Source: Acidobacteriota bacterium (GTDB taxonomy: Bacteria; Acidobacteriota; Terriglobia; Terriglobales; SCQP01). From it: 64,000 bases of DNA. Where the stretch lies: NCBI GenBank assembly GCA_027315185.1, contig DAHUYO010000001.1, positions 1-64,000 on the forward strand, read 5' to 3'. This document shows positions 17,844 through 26,170 of this stretch, piece after piece. How positions within the stretch are numbered: the first letter of the stretch is position 1; each line of letters begins with the position of its first letter. The translations under genes and the position numbers were made by a program. The notes beneath the pieces are model-generated. The model saw nothing but the letters and a program-made list of their open reading frames with translations, was not told the origin of the DNA and made no database searches.

Positions 17844-20108
17844 TCAGTGGGCGGCCAGAATGCGCTGCGCTTCCGGGCGTTGGCGGAGCGCTGCGTTCAG
17901 CCGCACCGCGGCGGAGAGCGCAACCCGCGCCTGCCGTTTGTGGCCGTCCGCGAACAGCGCCTCGGCTAAATGGAAATGGAACATCGCGTTTTGGGGTTGC
18001 TGCTCGACCGCCGGCCGCAGGAGCGCAATGGCGCTGGCGTTCAGGCGCATTTTGAGATAGACCGTAGCCAGCGTATCGGCGACCGTGGGCACGTTCGGCA
18101 GCGCATGCAGCGCCCGCTGCGCCAGCACCATCGCTTGCGGCAGGTCACGCCCCTGTTTCGCGTAGAGATAGGCAAGATTATTGTTCGCCACCCCGGAATC
18201 GGGCGCGATGGCCAAGGCGCGCCGGTAGTCGCGTTGCGCCTGAGCCTCGTCGCCGTTCTGCTCGGCAATCATTCCGAGCATGGTCCATAGGCCGGCATTG
18301 TGGGGATGCCGCCGGAGCGCGGCGGCGTATTCGGTCTCTGCTTGGGGCAGCTGGTGGTCTTGGGCGTAGAGGCTGGCGAGGAGCAGATAGGGCGTCAGGC
18401 TCGCGGGAGACAGCCGCACCGCGCGTTGCAGCGTTTGCTCCGCGTCCTCGGTCCGGTGTTGCCGGGCATAGAGGCTGGCGAGCAGTTCATCGAGCGGCGC
18501 GGTCTCCTGCCGGCGGACCTGGGCGCGCACCAGCTGGAGAGCTGCGCCGGGATGGCCCTGGGCAAGCTGCACGTTGGCCAGCCCAGCCACCGCCGCGGGA
18601 TCGCCCGGCGCCAGCCGAAGCGCTTGCTGAAACTGCTGCTCGGCGGCCGGATAGTCCCGTCCCCGCAAGTACGCGCCGCCGAGGCGCAGGTACGGTTGCG
18701 GAAGACGGGGAGCCAATTGCTCCGCCTGACGCCAGTCCTTGGTGGCCGCGAAATTCTGGTGCAACTGGGCTTCCGCGTCACCTCGCACCAACCATGCCCC
18801 GGCAAATTGCGGCCGCCATGCGCTGGCCTGGGTGGCGTAGTCGAGCGCTTGGTTCGGATGGCCTTGGGCCAGCAGCAGCCGCGCCAGTGCGGCGGCGGCC
18901 AGCGCATCGCGGGGGTGGGCGCGGAGCGATCGCTGATAGGATGCGACGGCCTTCATGGGTTGGTGCAACTGGGTGTAGGCCTGTCCCAGCAGATCATCCA
19001 CCGCGGGGAGACCGGAATTGAGCTGATGCGCGGCGGTTAAGTCTTGCAGCGCCGCTTGGCTCTGGCCCAAAGCCAATTCGATCCGCGCGCGCAGCAGGCG
19101 CACCGCCGCTTGGTGGGGATGTTCTTGCGCCAATGCGTCCGCTAAGCTCCGTGCGCGGGCGTTACGTCCTTGCGCGAAGTCAATCTCGATCCGCTGCAGG
19201 CGCGCGGGCAGAAAATTCGGCGCCGCATGCGCCAGCGCGACATCGATCGCTTTGGCCTGTTGAGGATGCCCCTGGCTTTCCAGGAAGCGGGCCAGCGCAA
19301 AGCGCGCGGCTGGGGCGCCATGTTCCAGGCGCACCACGGCGCGCAGGGCGGCCTCGGCGCGCCGTGGGTGATGCTGCTCCGCGTAGAACATTGCCAGCGT
19401 GCCGCGAGCTCGGGCGGAGCGGGGATGGGCCTGGACCGCCGCCAGCAGCTCCCGCTCCGCGGCCCCAGGATGGTGCTCGCTCAGATCCAGTCCGGCGAGC
19501 TCCCGCCGCGCCTCCAATGACCCGGAATTGATGGCGAGCACTTGGTTCCAGGTAGCGCGCGCCGCGGCCGAATCGCCGCCCGCCAGTTCCACCGCACCGA
19601 GCGCCAATAGCCCCGGCTGGAACCGGGGCTGGCGGGCGACCAGCGCCCGCAGCAACTTCCGCGCCTCCGGTGCCTTCCCTTGCCGCGCCAGCGCCGCGGC
19701 AAGCAGGATGGTGGCATGGCCATCGCCGGGGTGCCGGGCCAGCACCGCCTGGGCGTCGGCCTGGGCCTTGGCCGTTTGCCCCGCCGCCAGCTCGATCCGT
19801 CCGGCCGCTAGCCGGGCCGCGGCGTCAGCCGGGCGCAACCGGATCGCCTGGCGATATTCTCTCAGCGCTAAGCCGAACTGCTGCTCGTGGGCGTAGGCGC
19901 GGGCCAGGCGGAGATGCAGAGCAGCGGACTGAGGCGCGATCCGCAGTGCGTTGCGGAGTTCGATGACGGCGGCGGCGTACCTGCCGCTCCGCATGTCGGC
20001 GCGGGCTTGGGCCCGCAAGTGGGCTTCCCGCTGGGCGGGGCTGCTGCATCCGGCAGCGGCTGTGAGTAGCATTGCCGTCGCGGCGAGGAAAAGGAGATGG
20101 CGTTTCAT
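17844..20108 (-). CDS. prsT: TPR-repeat lipoprotein of the PrsT (PEP-CTERM system) type
   Basis: 754 residues. A lipoprotein signal (MKRHLLFLAATAML then LTAAAGC, acylated Cys21) is followed by about twenty consecutive TPR motifs, for example YAAAVIELRNALRIAPQ and DYPAAEQQFQQALRLAPGDP. Length and architecture match the PEP-CTERM-system TPR lipoprotein family, thought to aid export or assembly of surface polymer. The ATG at 20108 overlaps the exosortase stop as ATGA, giving tight coupling, and decides the start; the frame is open further upstream inside the exosortase gene without meaning. Confidence 0.88.
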   Translation of the reverse strand: MKRHLLFLAATAMLLTAAAGCSSPAQREAHLRAQARADMRSGRYAAAVIELRNALRIAPQSAALHLRLARAYAHEQQFGLALREYRQAIRLRPADAAARLAAGRIELAAGQTAKAQADAQAVLARHPGDGHATILLAAALARQGKAPEARKLLRALVARQPRFQPGLLALGAVELAGGDSAAARATWNQVLAINSGSLEARRELAGLDLSEHHPGAAERELLAAVQAHPRSARARGTLAMFYAEQHHPRRAEAALRAVVRLEHGAPAARFALARFLESQGHPQQAKAIDVALAHAAPNFLPARLQRIEIDFAQGRNARARSLADALAQEHPHQAAVRLLRARIELALGQSQAALQDLTAAHQLNSGLPAVDDLLGQAYTQLHQPMKAVASYQRSLRAHPRDALAAAALARLLLAQGHPNQALDYATQASAWRPQFAGAWLVRGDAEAQLHQNFAATKDWRQAEQLAPRLPQPYLRLGGAYLRGRDYPAAEQQFQQALRLAPGDPAAVAGLANVQLAQGHPGAALQLVRAQVRRQETAPLDELLASLYARQHRTEDAEQTLQRAVRLSPASLTPYLLLASLYAQDHQLPQAETEYAAALRRHPHNAGLWTMLGMIAEQNGDEAQAQRDYRRALAIAPDSGVANNNLAYLYAKQGRDLPQAMVLAQRALHALPNVPTVADTLATVYLKMRLNASAIALLRPAVEQQPQNAMFHFHLAEALFADGHKRQARVALSAAVRLNAALRQRPEAQRILAAH

Positions 20109-21073
20109 ACGGGCTCGTGAGGGTCGAGGCGCGCGGCGCCCCGCGGTGGTTCCTGGTGGTGCCGCGCGCGTTCTCCGCGCCGCAGCCAAACGAGCAGCGG
20201 CCAGAGCAGCACCAGGGCAATCAGGAAGAAGACAAAGCCGCCCTCCCGGTGCAGCCGCCCGTAAAGAAATCCGCGGTTGACGTGCAGGGCCAGCAGGCAG
20301 AGGGTGCAGATGCGGATCGCGTTCTTCACCACCGAAAAGGGAATCGCGACCAACACCAAGACGGCGCGGCGCCAAGGCGAGCGCAGATAGAAATATCCAG
20401 CCAATAGGGCGGTGATGGCCAGGGCTTGGCTGGAGCGGATGCTGCTGCACTCCTTGGCGACGTGGATCGTGATGGTGGGAATAAACAGGTCAAACCCCTG
20501 CCGGAAAACCGGCACGCCCAAGGCGTCGAAGATCCAGGCGCACAGGTGCGTCGAGCCCGCCTGCAGCCAATAGATGGAATGGTCGAGCAGAAATGGCGGA
20601 AACGGGATGATGAGCAGCAGAAATAGCCAGGCAAACAGCCCGGCCTGGAAGACCCGGCGGCCGTAGATGGCGAAGACCCCGGCAAACAGAAACAGCACCA
20701 GGCTGAGGGCGAGAAGGCTCAGGTGATCGGCATACGCCACCCGCCCCGCCCATCCCAGGGCCCAGCCTGCGCTGAGGGCGCCCGCGGCGGCGCAGATCGT
20801 CGCGGCCAACCCGTCGCGACCGGGGTGCGCGAAAATGGACCGCCGCTCGGTCCACAGCAGGTAAATGGAGACGAACGGAATGAGGGGAATGTAGGAGCAA
20901 AAATCGTGGCCCAGGGCGAAGGCGAGCAGTTCGCGCAGGGGCTGCGCGAATAGGGCCAGCAGCGCCGCGAAATAAATTATCAGCGCGCGGCGGCGCCGCG
21001 GGTCCGCGGCGGTGCTGGCGCGGGAGGCGGAAGGGGTTTCAGTGGCGGGGTTCACGGGGAGAAGCGGTCTCAT
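20105..21073 (-). CDS. Exosortase
   Basis: 322 residues, an integral membrane cysteine protease/transpeptidase that sorts proteins with a C-terminal PEP-CTERM-like tripartite signal. After a short cytoplasmic N-terminus there are about eight membrane segments. The proposed catalytic residues are visible: Cys209 in AKECSSIRSS, Arg254 in VKNAIRICTL and His275 in YGRLHREGG. The ATG at 21073 is chosen because the upstream frame is Arg/Gly/Pro-rich and carries the hairpin repeat. It follows the metA-like gene by 143 bases and is coupled to the TPR lipoprotein by a four-base overlap. No protein with an obvious PEP-CTERM tail is encoded in the window. The exact exosortase subfamily cannot be assigned by eye. 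Confidence 0.93.
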   Translation of the reverse strand: MRPLLPVNPATETPSASRASTAADPRRRRALIIYFAALLALFAQPLRELLAFALGHDFCSYIPLIPFVSIYLLWTERRSIFAHPGRDGLAATICAAAGALSAGWALGWAGRVAYADHLSLLALSLVLFLFAGVFAIYGRRVFQAGLFAWLFLLLIIPFPPFLLDHSIYWLQAGSTHLCAWIFDALGVPVFRQGFDLFIPTITIHVAKECSSIRSSQALAITALLAGYFYLRSPWRRAVLVLVAIPFSVVKNAIRICTLCLLALHVNRGFLYGRLHREGGFVFFLIALVLLWPLLVWLRRGERARHHQEPPRGAARLDPHEPV

Positions 21074-21145
21074 TTCGTGGGGGTCGCGCCGTTTGCATTT
21101 GGGCAAAGCCGGCGCGAGCCGGGTTCCCAGTCCCGCACGCGCGGC

Positions 21146-21186
21146 GAGCGGGACGCCCCGCCGCAGGCGGGGCTGGGCCCCGCGCC
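21146..21186 (+). repeat. Dispersed GC-rich hairpin element, copy 2
   Basis: AGCGGGACG flank, then the hairpin CCCCGCC-GCA-GGCGGGG, then CTGGG and a CCCCGCGCC end. It lies in the spacer between the metA-like and exosortase genes, and its hairpin is identical to copy 1. Confidence 0.7.
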
Positions 21187-21216
21187 AGGCGATGCCGGGG
21201 GTAAGCGCTCGTCCAA

Positions 21217-22260
21217 CTAGCGCGAAGACGAGGCGCCGGAGCGCGCGCCCGCCATCCGGGCGGATGCCGGAGCCGGGGTGGTCGCCATCCGGCGCGCCGC
21301 TAGGTAGTCGAGCCAGTTCCGGTACAAACGTACCGCATCCACCGCCCAGCTGCATTCGAGTCTCGCGGCGATGGGGCCGTCCGGGAACTCGGCGAGCAGC
21401 GCGGGATCGGGGCGCGCCAGCGCCTGCCGCTCGAATGCCGCCAAGGACCGCGTGGATTCGGGATCAAAGTAGTTGTGCGGCAGCGACGGGTAGTCCAGGC
21501 GCTCGCCGCGCAGAAAGCGCCGCACGTCGCGCCGGTATTCCTTGAGCAGCGTGGCGGCGTGATATTCCGGATGGCCCTGCAGATGGACGAACAAACTGCG
21601 GCCGCGCGGCTTGACGAACAGACCCGTGCCGGCCCCCGGCGCGTGGGTCAGGATGGCGTAGCCATGGACGGCGAGATCTTCTTGCCGCAGCTCATTCCAG
21701 CGCGAGTGGGGAAAGTAGACGGTGGGGCGGGCCCCGCGGGTCAGCGGGTGCGCCTGCGCCACCTGCTCGGCAAACACGCCGATGCGCTTCCGGGCCAGCG
21801 GCTGACGCGGGATTCCGCTCTCCTGCAAGACGGCGGCGTGGGCCGCGAGGCAGGACAAAACCGCCGAATGCGTGTGGCTCTCGGCCCAGCCCAGCAGCGC
21901 GGCGAGTTCGGGCCAATACGCCTCGGCCCGCAGATCCGGCTGCAAGGGCTCGGCGCCCGTGATGATCACGCCGTCATAGCTGCGGTTGAGCAATTCGGCA
22001 AGGCTGAAATACGCGTGGTCCAGCCGGGCTCGCGCCTCCGGCCCGCGCGGCACCGCCGGCAGATAGTGAAACGCCAGCTGCACCGGCCGCTCGCCGGCCG
22101 CCGCCGTGAGCAGTGCGGTGAACTGCTCCTCGGTGTCGGCCAACGCGGCGTCCGGCATGTTATTGACCAATGCAATGCGGAGGCTGGCGCGGGCCGGGCC
22201 AGTGGCCCGCCCACGCGGGGTCGGTCGCGACGATGGCGGATGCTCAATGGCGACGGGCAT
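21217..22260 (-). CDS. metA: MetA-like homoserine O-acyltransferase
   Basis: 347 residues, against about 310 for Escherichia coli MetA. The family transfers a succinyl or acetyl group from acyl-CoA to homoserine. The nucleophile is likely the Cys in VLSCLAAHAAVL; PHSRWNEL and VHLQGHPEY, with its catalytic His, are also typical. The succinyl/acetyl choice cannot be read by eye. The ATG at 22260 gives a MetA-like MPV N-terminus; in-frame starts up to 22365 would nearly abut the preceding gene and remain possible. It ends the run that includes a metY-like gene, so it may feed O-acylhomoserine to that enzyme, either for methionine or for a dedicated product. The C-terminal 25 residues are Ala/Ser/Arg-rich. 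Confidence 0.85.
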   Translation of the reverse strand: MPVAIEHPPSSRPTPRGRATGPARASLRIALVNNMPDAALADTEEQFTALLTAAAGERPVQLAFHYLPAVPRGPEARARLDHAYFSLAELLNRSYDGVIITGAEPLQPDLRAEAYWPELAALLGWAESHTHSAVLSCLAAHAAVLQESGIPRQPLARKRIGVFAEQVAQAHPLTRGARPTVYFPHSRWNELRQEDLAVHGYAILTHAPGAGTGLFVKPRGRSLFVHLQGHPEYHAATLLKEYRRDVRRFLRGERLDYPSLPHNYFDPESTRSLAAFERQALARPDPALLAEFPDGPIAARLECSWAVDAVRLYRNWLDYLAARRMATTPAPASARMAGARSGASSSR

Positions 22261-22368
22261 GGGAGACTCGCGGGCCAAGCTGCGAAATAGGCGTATTGCT
22301 TGGGGCGCTGCTGCAAATCGGATCGCCTTCCGCGTCATGCCGGGAGCCCGGCGCACCGCCCGCAATCC

Positions 22369-23358
22369 TCAATAGGCGCCGGAGACGACGTTATGCAGCG
22401 GAGCGGCTTGCAGGTAACGCCGCAGCTGAGCGGCTGCAAAGCGCATGGCGCGGACCATGAACTCCGGGCTCGATGCGGCGACGTGGGGCGTGATCAGCAC
22501 GTTGGGAGCCCGCCACAGCGGATGATCCGCCGGAAGCGGCTCGGGATCCGTCACATCCAGGGCGGCACGGATCCGGCCCTGGCGCAGCTCGGCGACCAGC
22601 GCTTCGGTATCCACGACGGAACCGCGGGCGGCGTTCACGAGCAGCGCCCCGCGCCGCAGGCGGGCCAGCTCCGGCGCGCCAAGCAACTGCCGGGTCTCCG
22701 GAGTGAGGGGCACCGTGAGGATGACCACATCCGCCAGCGGCAGCAGCCGGCGCAGCTGCGTGGCGGGCCAAATGCCCGGGCGCGCGCGGCGCGCAACCCT
22801 TAGGATCCGGGTGCGAAATGGCGCCAGGAGGCGCTCAATCTCGGCGCCAATCGCCCCGTATCCGACGATCAGAACGGATTTTCCGCGCAACTCCTCGAGC
22901 CGCACGGGCGGATAGCAGTGCGGTGCTTCGGGAAATAACGTCCGGAACCGCGCATCCGATTCTCCCCGGCGTTTCCAGGCGGCGTCCCGCTGGATATCTC
23001 CATATAGCGGAAGATATTTCAGCGACGCCAGAATCGCGGTCAAAACCCATTCGGCTGTCGCCACGGTATGAACGCCCCGCGCGTCGCAGACGACAATCCC
23101 CGGGGGAGCCAGCGGCAGCAGCCAGTCCACGCCCGCGAGTACGGATTGAATGACCCGCAGGCCGCGCAGGCGCGGCAGGGTTATTTTGACGTCCTCGGCA
23201 TAGGGCGGGGCAATCCAAAACTCGACGCGGACCGCCGTTGGCGGCGGGCGTCGCAGCCGCCGTAGCTGGATGCCTGACGGGAGGGCGCTCAGCAGCGCGG
23301 GCGTGACTGCCTCGGAAACCCCAACCGCGAGTTTGCTGCGCGATGGCACCTTCCCCAA
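22369..23358 (-). CDS. D-isomer-specific 2-hydroxyacid dehydrogenase
   Basis: 329 residues. The NAD-binding motif LIVGYGAIGAEIE lies in the middle; the catalytic Arg is in NAARGSVVD, the Glu region in DVTDPEPLPADHPLW and the catalytic His in VLITPHVAA. The family includes 3-phosphoglycerate, lactate and glyoxylate dehydrogenases; the substrate here is unknown. The gene starts five bases after the AMP-ligase stop and is plainly in the same operon. Position in a carrier-protein cluster suggests it prepares or reduces a hydroxy- or keto-acid precursor; this is inference. Confidence 0.88.
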   Translation of the reverse strand: MGKVPSRSKLAVGVSEAVTPALLSALPSGIQLRRLRRPPPTAVRVEFWIAPPYAEDVKITLPRLRGLRVIQSVLAGVDWLLPLAPPGIVVCDARGVHTVATAEWVLTAILASLKYLPLYGDIQRDAAWKRRGESDARFRTLFPEAPHCYPPVRLEELRGKSVLIVGYGAIGAEIERLLAPFRTRILRVARRARPGIWPATQLRRLLPLADVVILTVPLTPETRQLLGAPELARLRRGALLVNAARGSVVDTEALVAELRQGRIRAALDVTDPEPLPADHPLWRAPNVLITPHVAASSPEFMVRAMRFAAAQLRRYLQAAPLHNVVSGAY

Positions 23359-23363
23359 GCCGC

Positions 23364-24881
23364 CTAGCCTGCATGCGCCGCGGAAAGCAGCGCGCGCAGC
23401 GCCTCCTTGCGAATCTTGCCGGTCGGCGTCAACGGCAGCGCCTCGATCTCGATCATCCGCGCAGGCTGCTTGTAGTGGGCCAGGCGCGGCCGCAACCAGG
23501 CCGTGATCTCGGGTAGGGGTAAGGGGCCATGTGCGGGCTGGAGGAAAGCAAGAATTTCTTCCCCCCCCGCCGCGCCCGCCGTGGGTTCGGCCAGGACCGC
23601 GGCACGCTGAATCGCGGGATGTTGCTCCAGTACGGCCTCGATTTCCGCCGGATAGACATTGAAGCCGAACCGGAGGATCAGTTCCTTGGTCCGGCCCAGC
23701 AAGGACAGCGAGCCGTCCTGCCGGCTGCCCAGGTCCCCGGTGTGAAACCAGCCGGCTTGGTCCACCACGGCGGCGGTTTCAGCCGGTGAGCGGTAATACC
23801 CCAGCATGAGGTTGGGACCGCGAACCCAGATCTCGCCGGCTTCCCCCTCCGGCAGCGGCCGGCCGGCCGAATCCGTGATCTGAACCTCGACGCCAGGGTA
23901 GGGGCGGCCGACCGAGGTGTCTTGGCGAGGCGCGTCCAGCCGCGTCGCGGAGATGCCCGGTGAGCATTCCGTGATGCCGTAGCCGTTATGCAACACACGT
24001 TCGAGCAAGGCCTCGGTTTGCCGCTTGGTTTCGATCGGGAGCGGGGCCGAGCAGGAGGACAGCAAGCGCAGTCGCGGCGCTTCCACCCGTTCCAGGCCGC
24101 GGTATCGCGCATATTCCACCAACTGGGCGAACATCGCGGGCGCGCCGATCCAGACCGAGATGGCGCGTTGGCGCAGCCACTCGAGGGTTGTCACCGGTTC
24201 GGTGCGCGGGGGGATGTCCACGCAGGCCCCGGCGGCAAGCCCCGCCAGCAGCACCAGCGACAGACCGCTCGAATGGGTCAGGGGCAGGCCGCCCAGCAGG
24301 CGATCCTCGGGCTGAAAGCTCCGGATTTCGGCTGCCGCGCGCGCCGCGAAGATCAGTCCGCCGTGCGAGAGCATGACGCCGCGCGGGGTTCCCGTGGTCC
24401 CTGACGTATAGAGGACCGCGCCCACGCGGTTGCCGGGGTCCACGGCCGCCGGTTCGGGCTCGGTCGTCGGATCCAGCGGTCCGGCCGCGACCTCGCCCAA
24501 GGTTGCGACCGGATCATAGCGCGCATGGAAATGCTGGGCGTGCATCTCCGCGCGGCGGGAACGGGTGAAGACCATGCGCCGCGGACTGGCGTGCTGGGCG
24601 ACGGCTTCGATTTCCGCCGTGGCCAGCCGGGCGTTGACCAATACCGGCCAGGCGTCGAGCCGCGCGGCGGCGAAGAGCAGGGCCACGTAGGCGCGGCAGT
24701 TGTCGCTGACCAACAGCACCCGGTCGCCGGGCCGCACGCCCAACTCCGCCAGCCACGCCGCCGCGGCGTTCACCGCGCCGCGCAAGTCGCCGTAGCTCCA
24801 TGCGCCGGCCGCGTCCGCTAGGGCGGGGGAGTCCGGGGCCGAACGCACCCAGGGATCAATGAGATCAGAGATGCGGTTCAT
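23364..24881 (-). CDS. AMP-forming acyl-CoA/acyl-carrier ligase
   Basis: 505 residues of the ANL superfamily, which adenylates a carboxylic acid and transfers it to CoA or a phosphopantetheine carrier. Motifs: LYTSGTTGTPRGVMLSH (P-loop), HNGYGITECSPG (A5), GWFHTGDLG (A7), LGRTKELILRFGFNVYPAEIE (A8) and PTGKIRK with the catalytic Lys. A similar ligase is a regular member of exosortase A loci. The start overlaps the metY-like stop as ATGA. A free-standing carrier partner is encoded in the same operon (28148-29290) and another at 53347-53610. The acid substrate is not predictable by eye. Confidence 0.88.
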   Translation of the reverse strand: MNRISDLIDPWVRSAPDSPALADAAGAWSYGDLRGAVNAAAAWLAELGVRPGDRVLLVSDNCRAYVALLFAAARLDAWPVLVNARLATAEIEAVAQHASPRRMVFTRSRRAEMHAQHFHARYDPVATLGEVAAGPLDPTTEPEPAAVDPGNRVGAVLYTSGTTGTPRGVMLSHGGLIFAARAAAEIRSFQPEDRLLGGLPLTHSSGLSLVLLAGLAAGACVDIPPRTEPVTTLEWLRQRAISVWIGAPAMFAQLVEYARYRGLERVEAPRLRLLSSCSAPLPIETKRQTEALLERVLHNGYGITECSPGISATRLDAPRQDTSVGRPYPGVEVQITDSAGRPLPEGEAGEIWVRGPNLMLGYYRSPAETAAVVDQAGWFHTGDLGSRQDGSLSLLGRTKELILRFGFNVYPAEIEAVLEQHPAIQRAAVLAEPTAGAAGGEEILAFLQPAHGPLPLPEITAWLRPRLAHYKQPARMIEIEALPLTPTGKIRKEALRALLSAAHAG

Positions 24882-26170
24882 GCCGGTGGGTTCGCCACGG
24901 CGAGGGCCTGCTCCAAGTCCGCCCGGAGATCGTCAATATGCTCGATGCCCACGCTCAAGCGCAGCATCTCCGGCGTGATGCCCGCCTTGGCTTGCTCCTC
25001 GGCTGTCATTTGCCGGTGCGTGGTCGAGGCGGGATGGCAGGCCAGCGACTTGGCGTCGCCGAGGTTGACCATTTGCCGGAACAGGCGCAGGGCATTGACG
25101 CATTTCTTGCCGGCCGCAAAGCCGCCCTTCACGCCGAAGGTCAGCAAGGAGCAGTCGCGGTCGCCAAGGTAGCGCCGCGCCAAGGCGTAGCTTGGGTGTT
25201 TGCGGAAACCGGTGTAGCTGACCCAGGCGACTTGGGGATGGCTCGCCAGGAACTCCGCCACTTGGCGTGCATTGGCGACATGGCGCTCCATGCGCAGGGC
25301 CAGGGTTTCGATGCCCTGAAGGATCAAGAACGCGTTGAACGGCGCCAGCACCGCGCCGCCGTTGCCCAGGCCGACGGTGCGGCAGCGGGCGGCGAAGGCC
25401 GCGTCGCCAAAGTGGTCGTTGTAGACCACGCCGTGATAGGCCGGATCGGGCTGGCTGAAGCGGGGAAAACGATCCGCGTGCGCCCGCCAGTCAAAGCGCC
25501 CGCTGTCCACGATCACGCCCCCGAGCGTGGTGCCATGGCCGCAGAGAAACTTGGTTGCCGCGTGCAGGACGATATCGGCGCCGTGCTCGATCGGCCGCAG
25601 CAAAATGGGCGTGGCCACGGTGTTGTCCACGATCAGCGGCACCCCATGGCGGTGGGCAACCGCGGCCAAGGCGGCAAGATCGGCGACGTTGCCGGCTGGA
25701 TTGCCGACGCTTTCGCAGAACACGGCGCGGGTACGGGCGTCCATAAGCCGTTCGACGTCCGCGGCGGCATCGCTGGCGGCGAAGCGCGCCTCGATGCCCT
25801 GTTGGGAGAAGACGTGCGCGAACAGCGTATAGGTGCGGCCGTAGAGCTGCGGCAGGGAAATGAAGTTGTCTCCCGCCGCGACCAGATTGGCGAGGGCGTA
25901 CTGCACGGCGGTCATGCCGGAGCTGACCGCCACCGCGGCGACGCCGCCCTCGAGGGCCGCGACGCGCTCCTCCAGCACCGCATTCGTGGGATTGCTGAGC
26001 CGGCTGTAAATGTGTCCCTCGACCTCGAGATTGAATAGCGCGGCGCCGTGCTCGGCGCTGTCAAAGCCGTAGGCGACGGTTTGGTAGATGGGTACGGCGA
26101 CGGCATGGGTCGCCGAATCGCCGCCAAACCCGGTGTGCAGGGCGATGGTCTCGGGGTGCATATGCGTCAT
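24878..26170 (-). CDS. metY: O-acetylhomoserine sulfhydrylase-like PLP enzyme
   Basis: 430 residues of the Cys/Met-metabolism PLP family. The PLP Lys is in LHAATKFLCGHGTTLGG; SRLSNPTNAVLEERVAALEGG and FCESVGNPAGNV are family text. MetY adds sulfide to O-acetylhomoserine to give homocysteine; relatives perform other gamma-replacements. The start at 26170 overlaps the amidotransferase stop as TGATG; an ATG nine bases on is an alternative. Exosortase A loci often carry a PLP decarboxylase, but this is a different fold family. With the metA-like gene three genes on, it forms an O-acylhomoserine pathway embedded in a surface-polymer operon. Confidence 0.88.
   Translation of the reverse strand: MTHMHPETIALHTGFGGDSATHAVAVPIYQTVAYGFDSAEHGAALFNLEVEGHIYSRLSNPTNAVLEERVAALEGGVAAVAVSSGMTAVQYALANLVAAGDNFISLPQLYGRTYTLFAHVFSQQGIEARFAASDAAADVERLMDARTRAVFCESVGNPAGNVADLAALAAVAHRHGVPLIVDNTVATPILLRPIEHGADIVLHAATKFLCGHGTTLGGVIVDSGRFDWRAHADRFPRFSQPDPAYHGVVYNDHFGDAAFAARCRTVGLGNGGAVLAPFNAFLILQGIETLALRMERHVANARQVAEFLASHPQVAWVSYTGFRKHPSYALARRYLGDRDCSLLTFGVKGGFAAGKKCVNALRLFRQMVNLGDAKSLACHPASTTHRQMTAEEQAKAGITPEMLRLSVGIEHIDDLRADLEQALAVANPPA

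Noticed and set aside
24878-26170. Assignment of the PLP enzyme as the exosortase A-associated decarboxylase
   Set aside because: The Lys context and the SNPTNAVLE text belong to the Cys/Met-metabolism family, not to the alanine racemase-fold decarboxylases.
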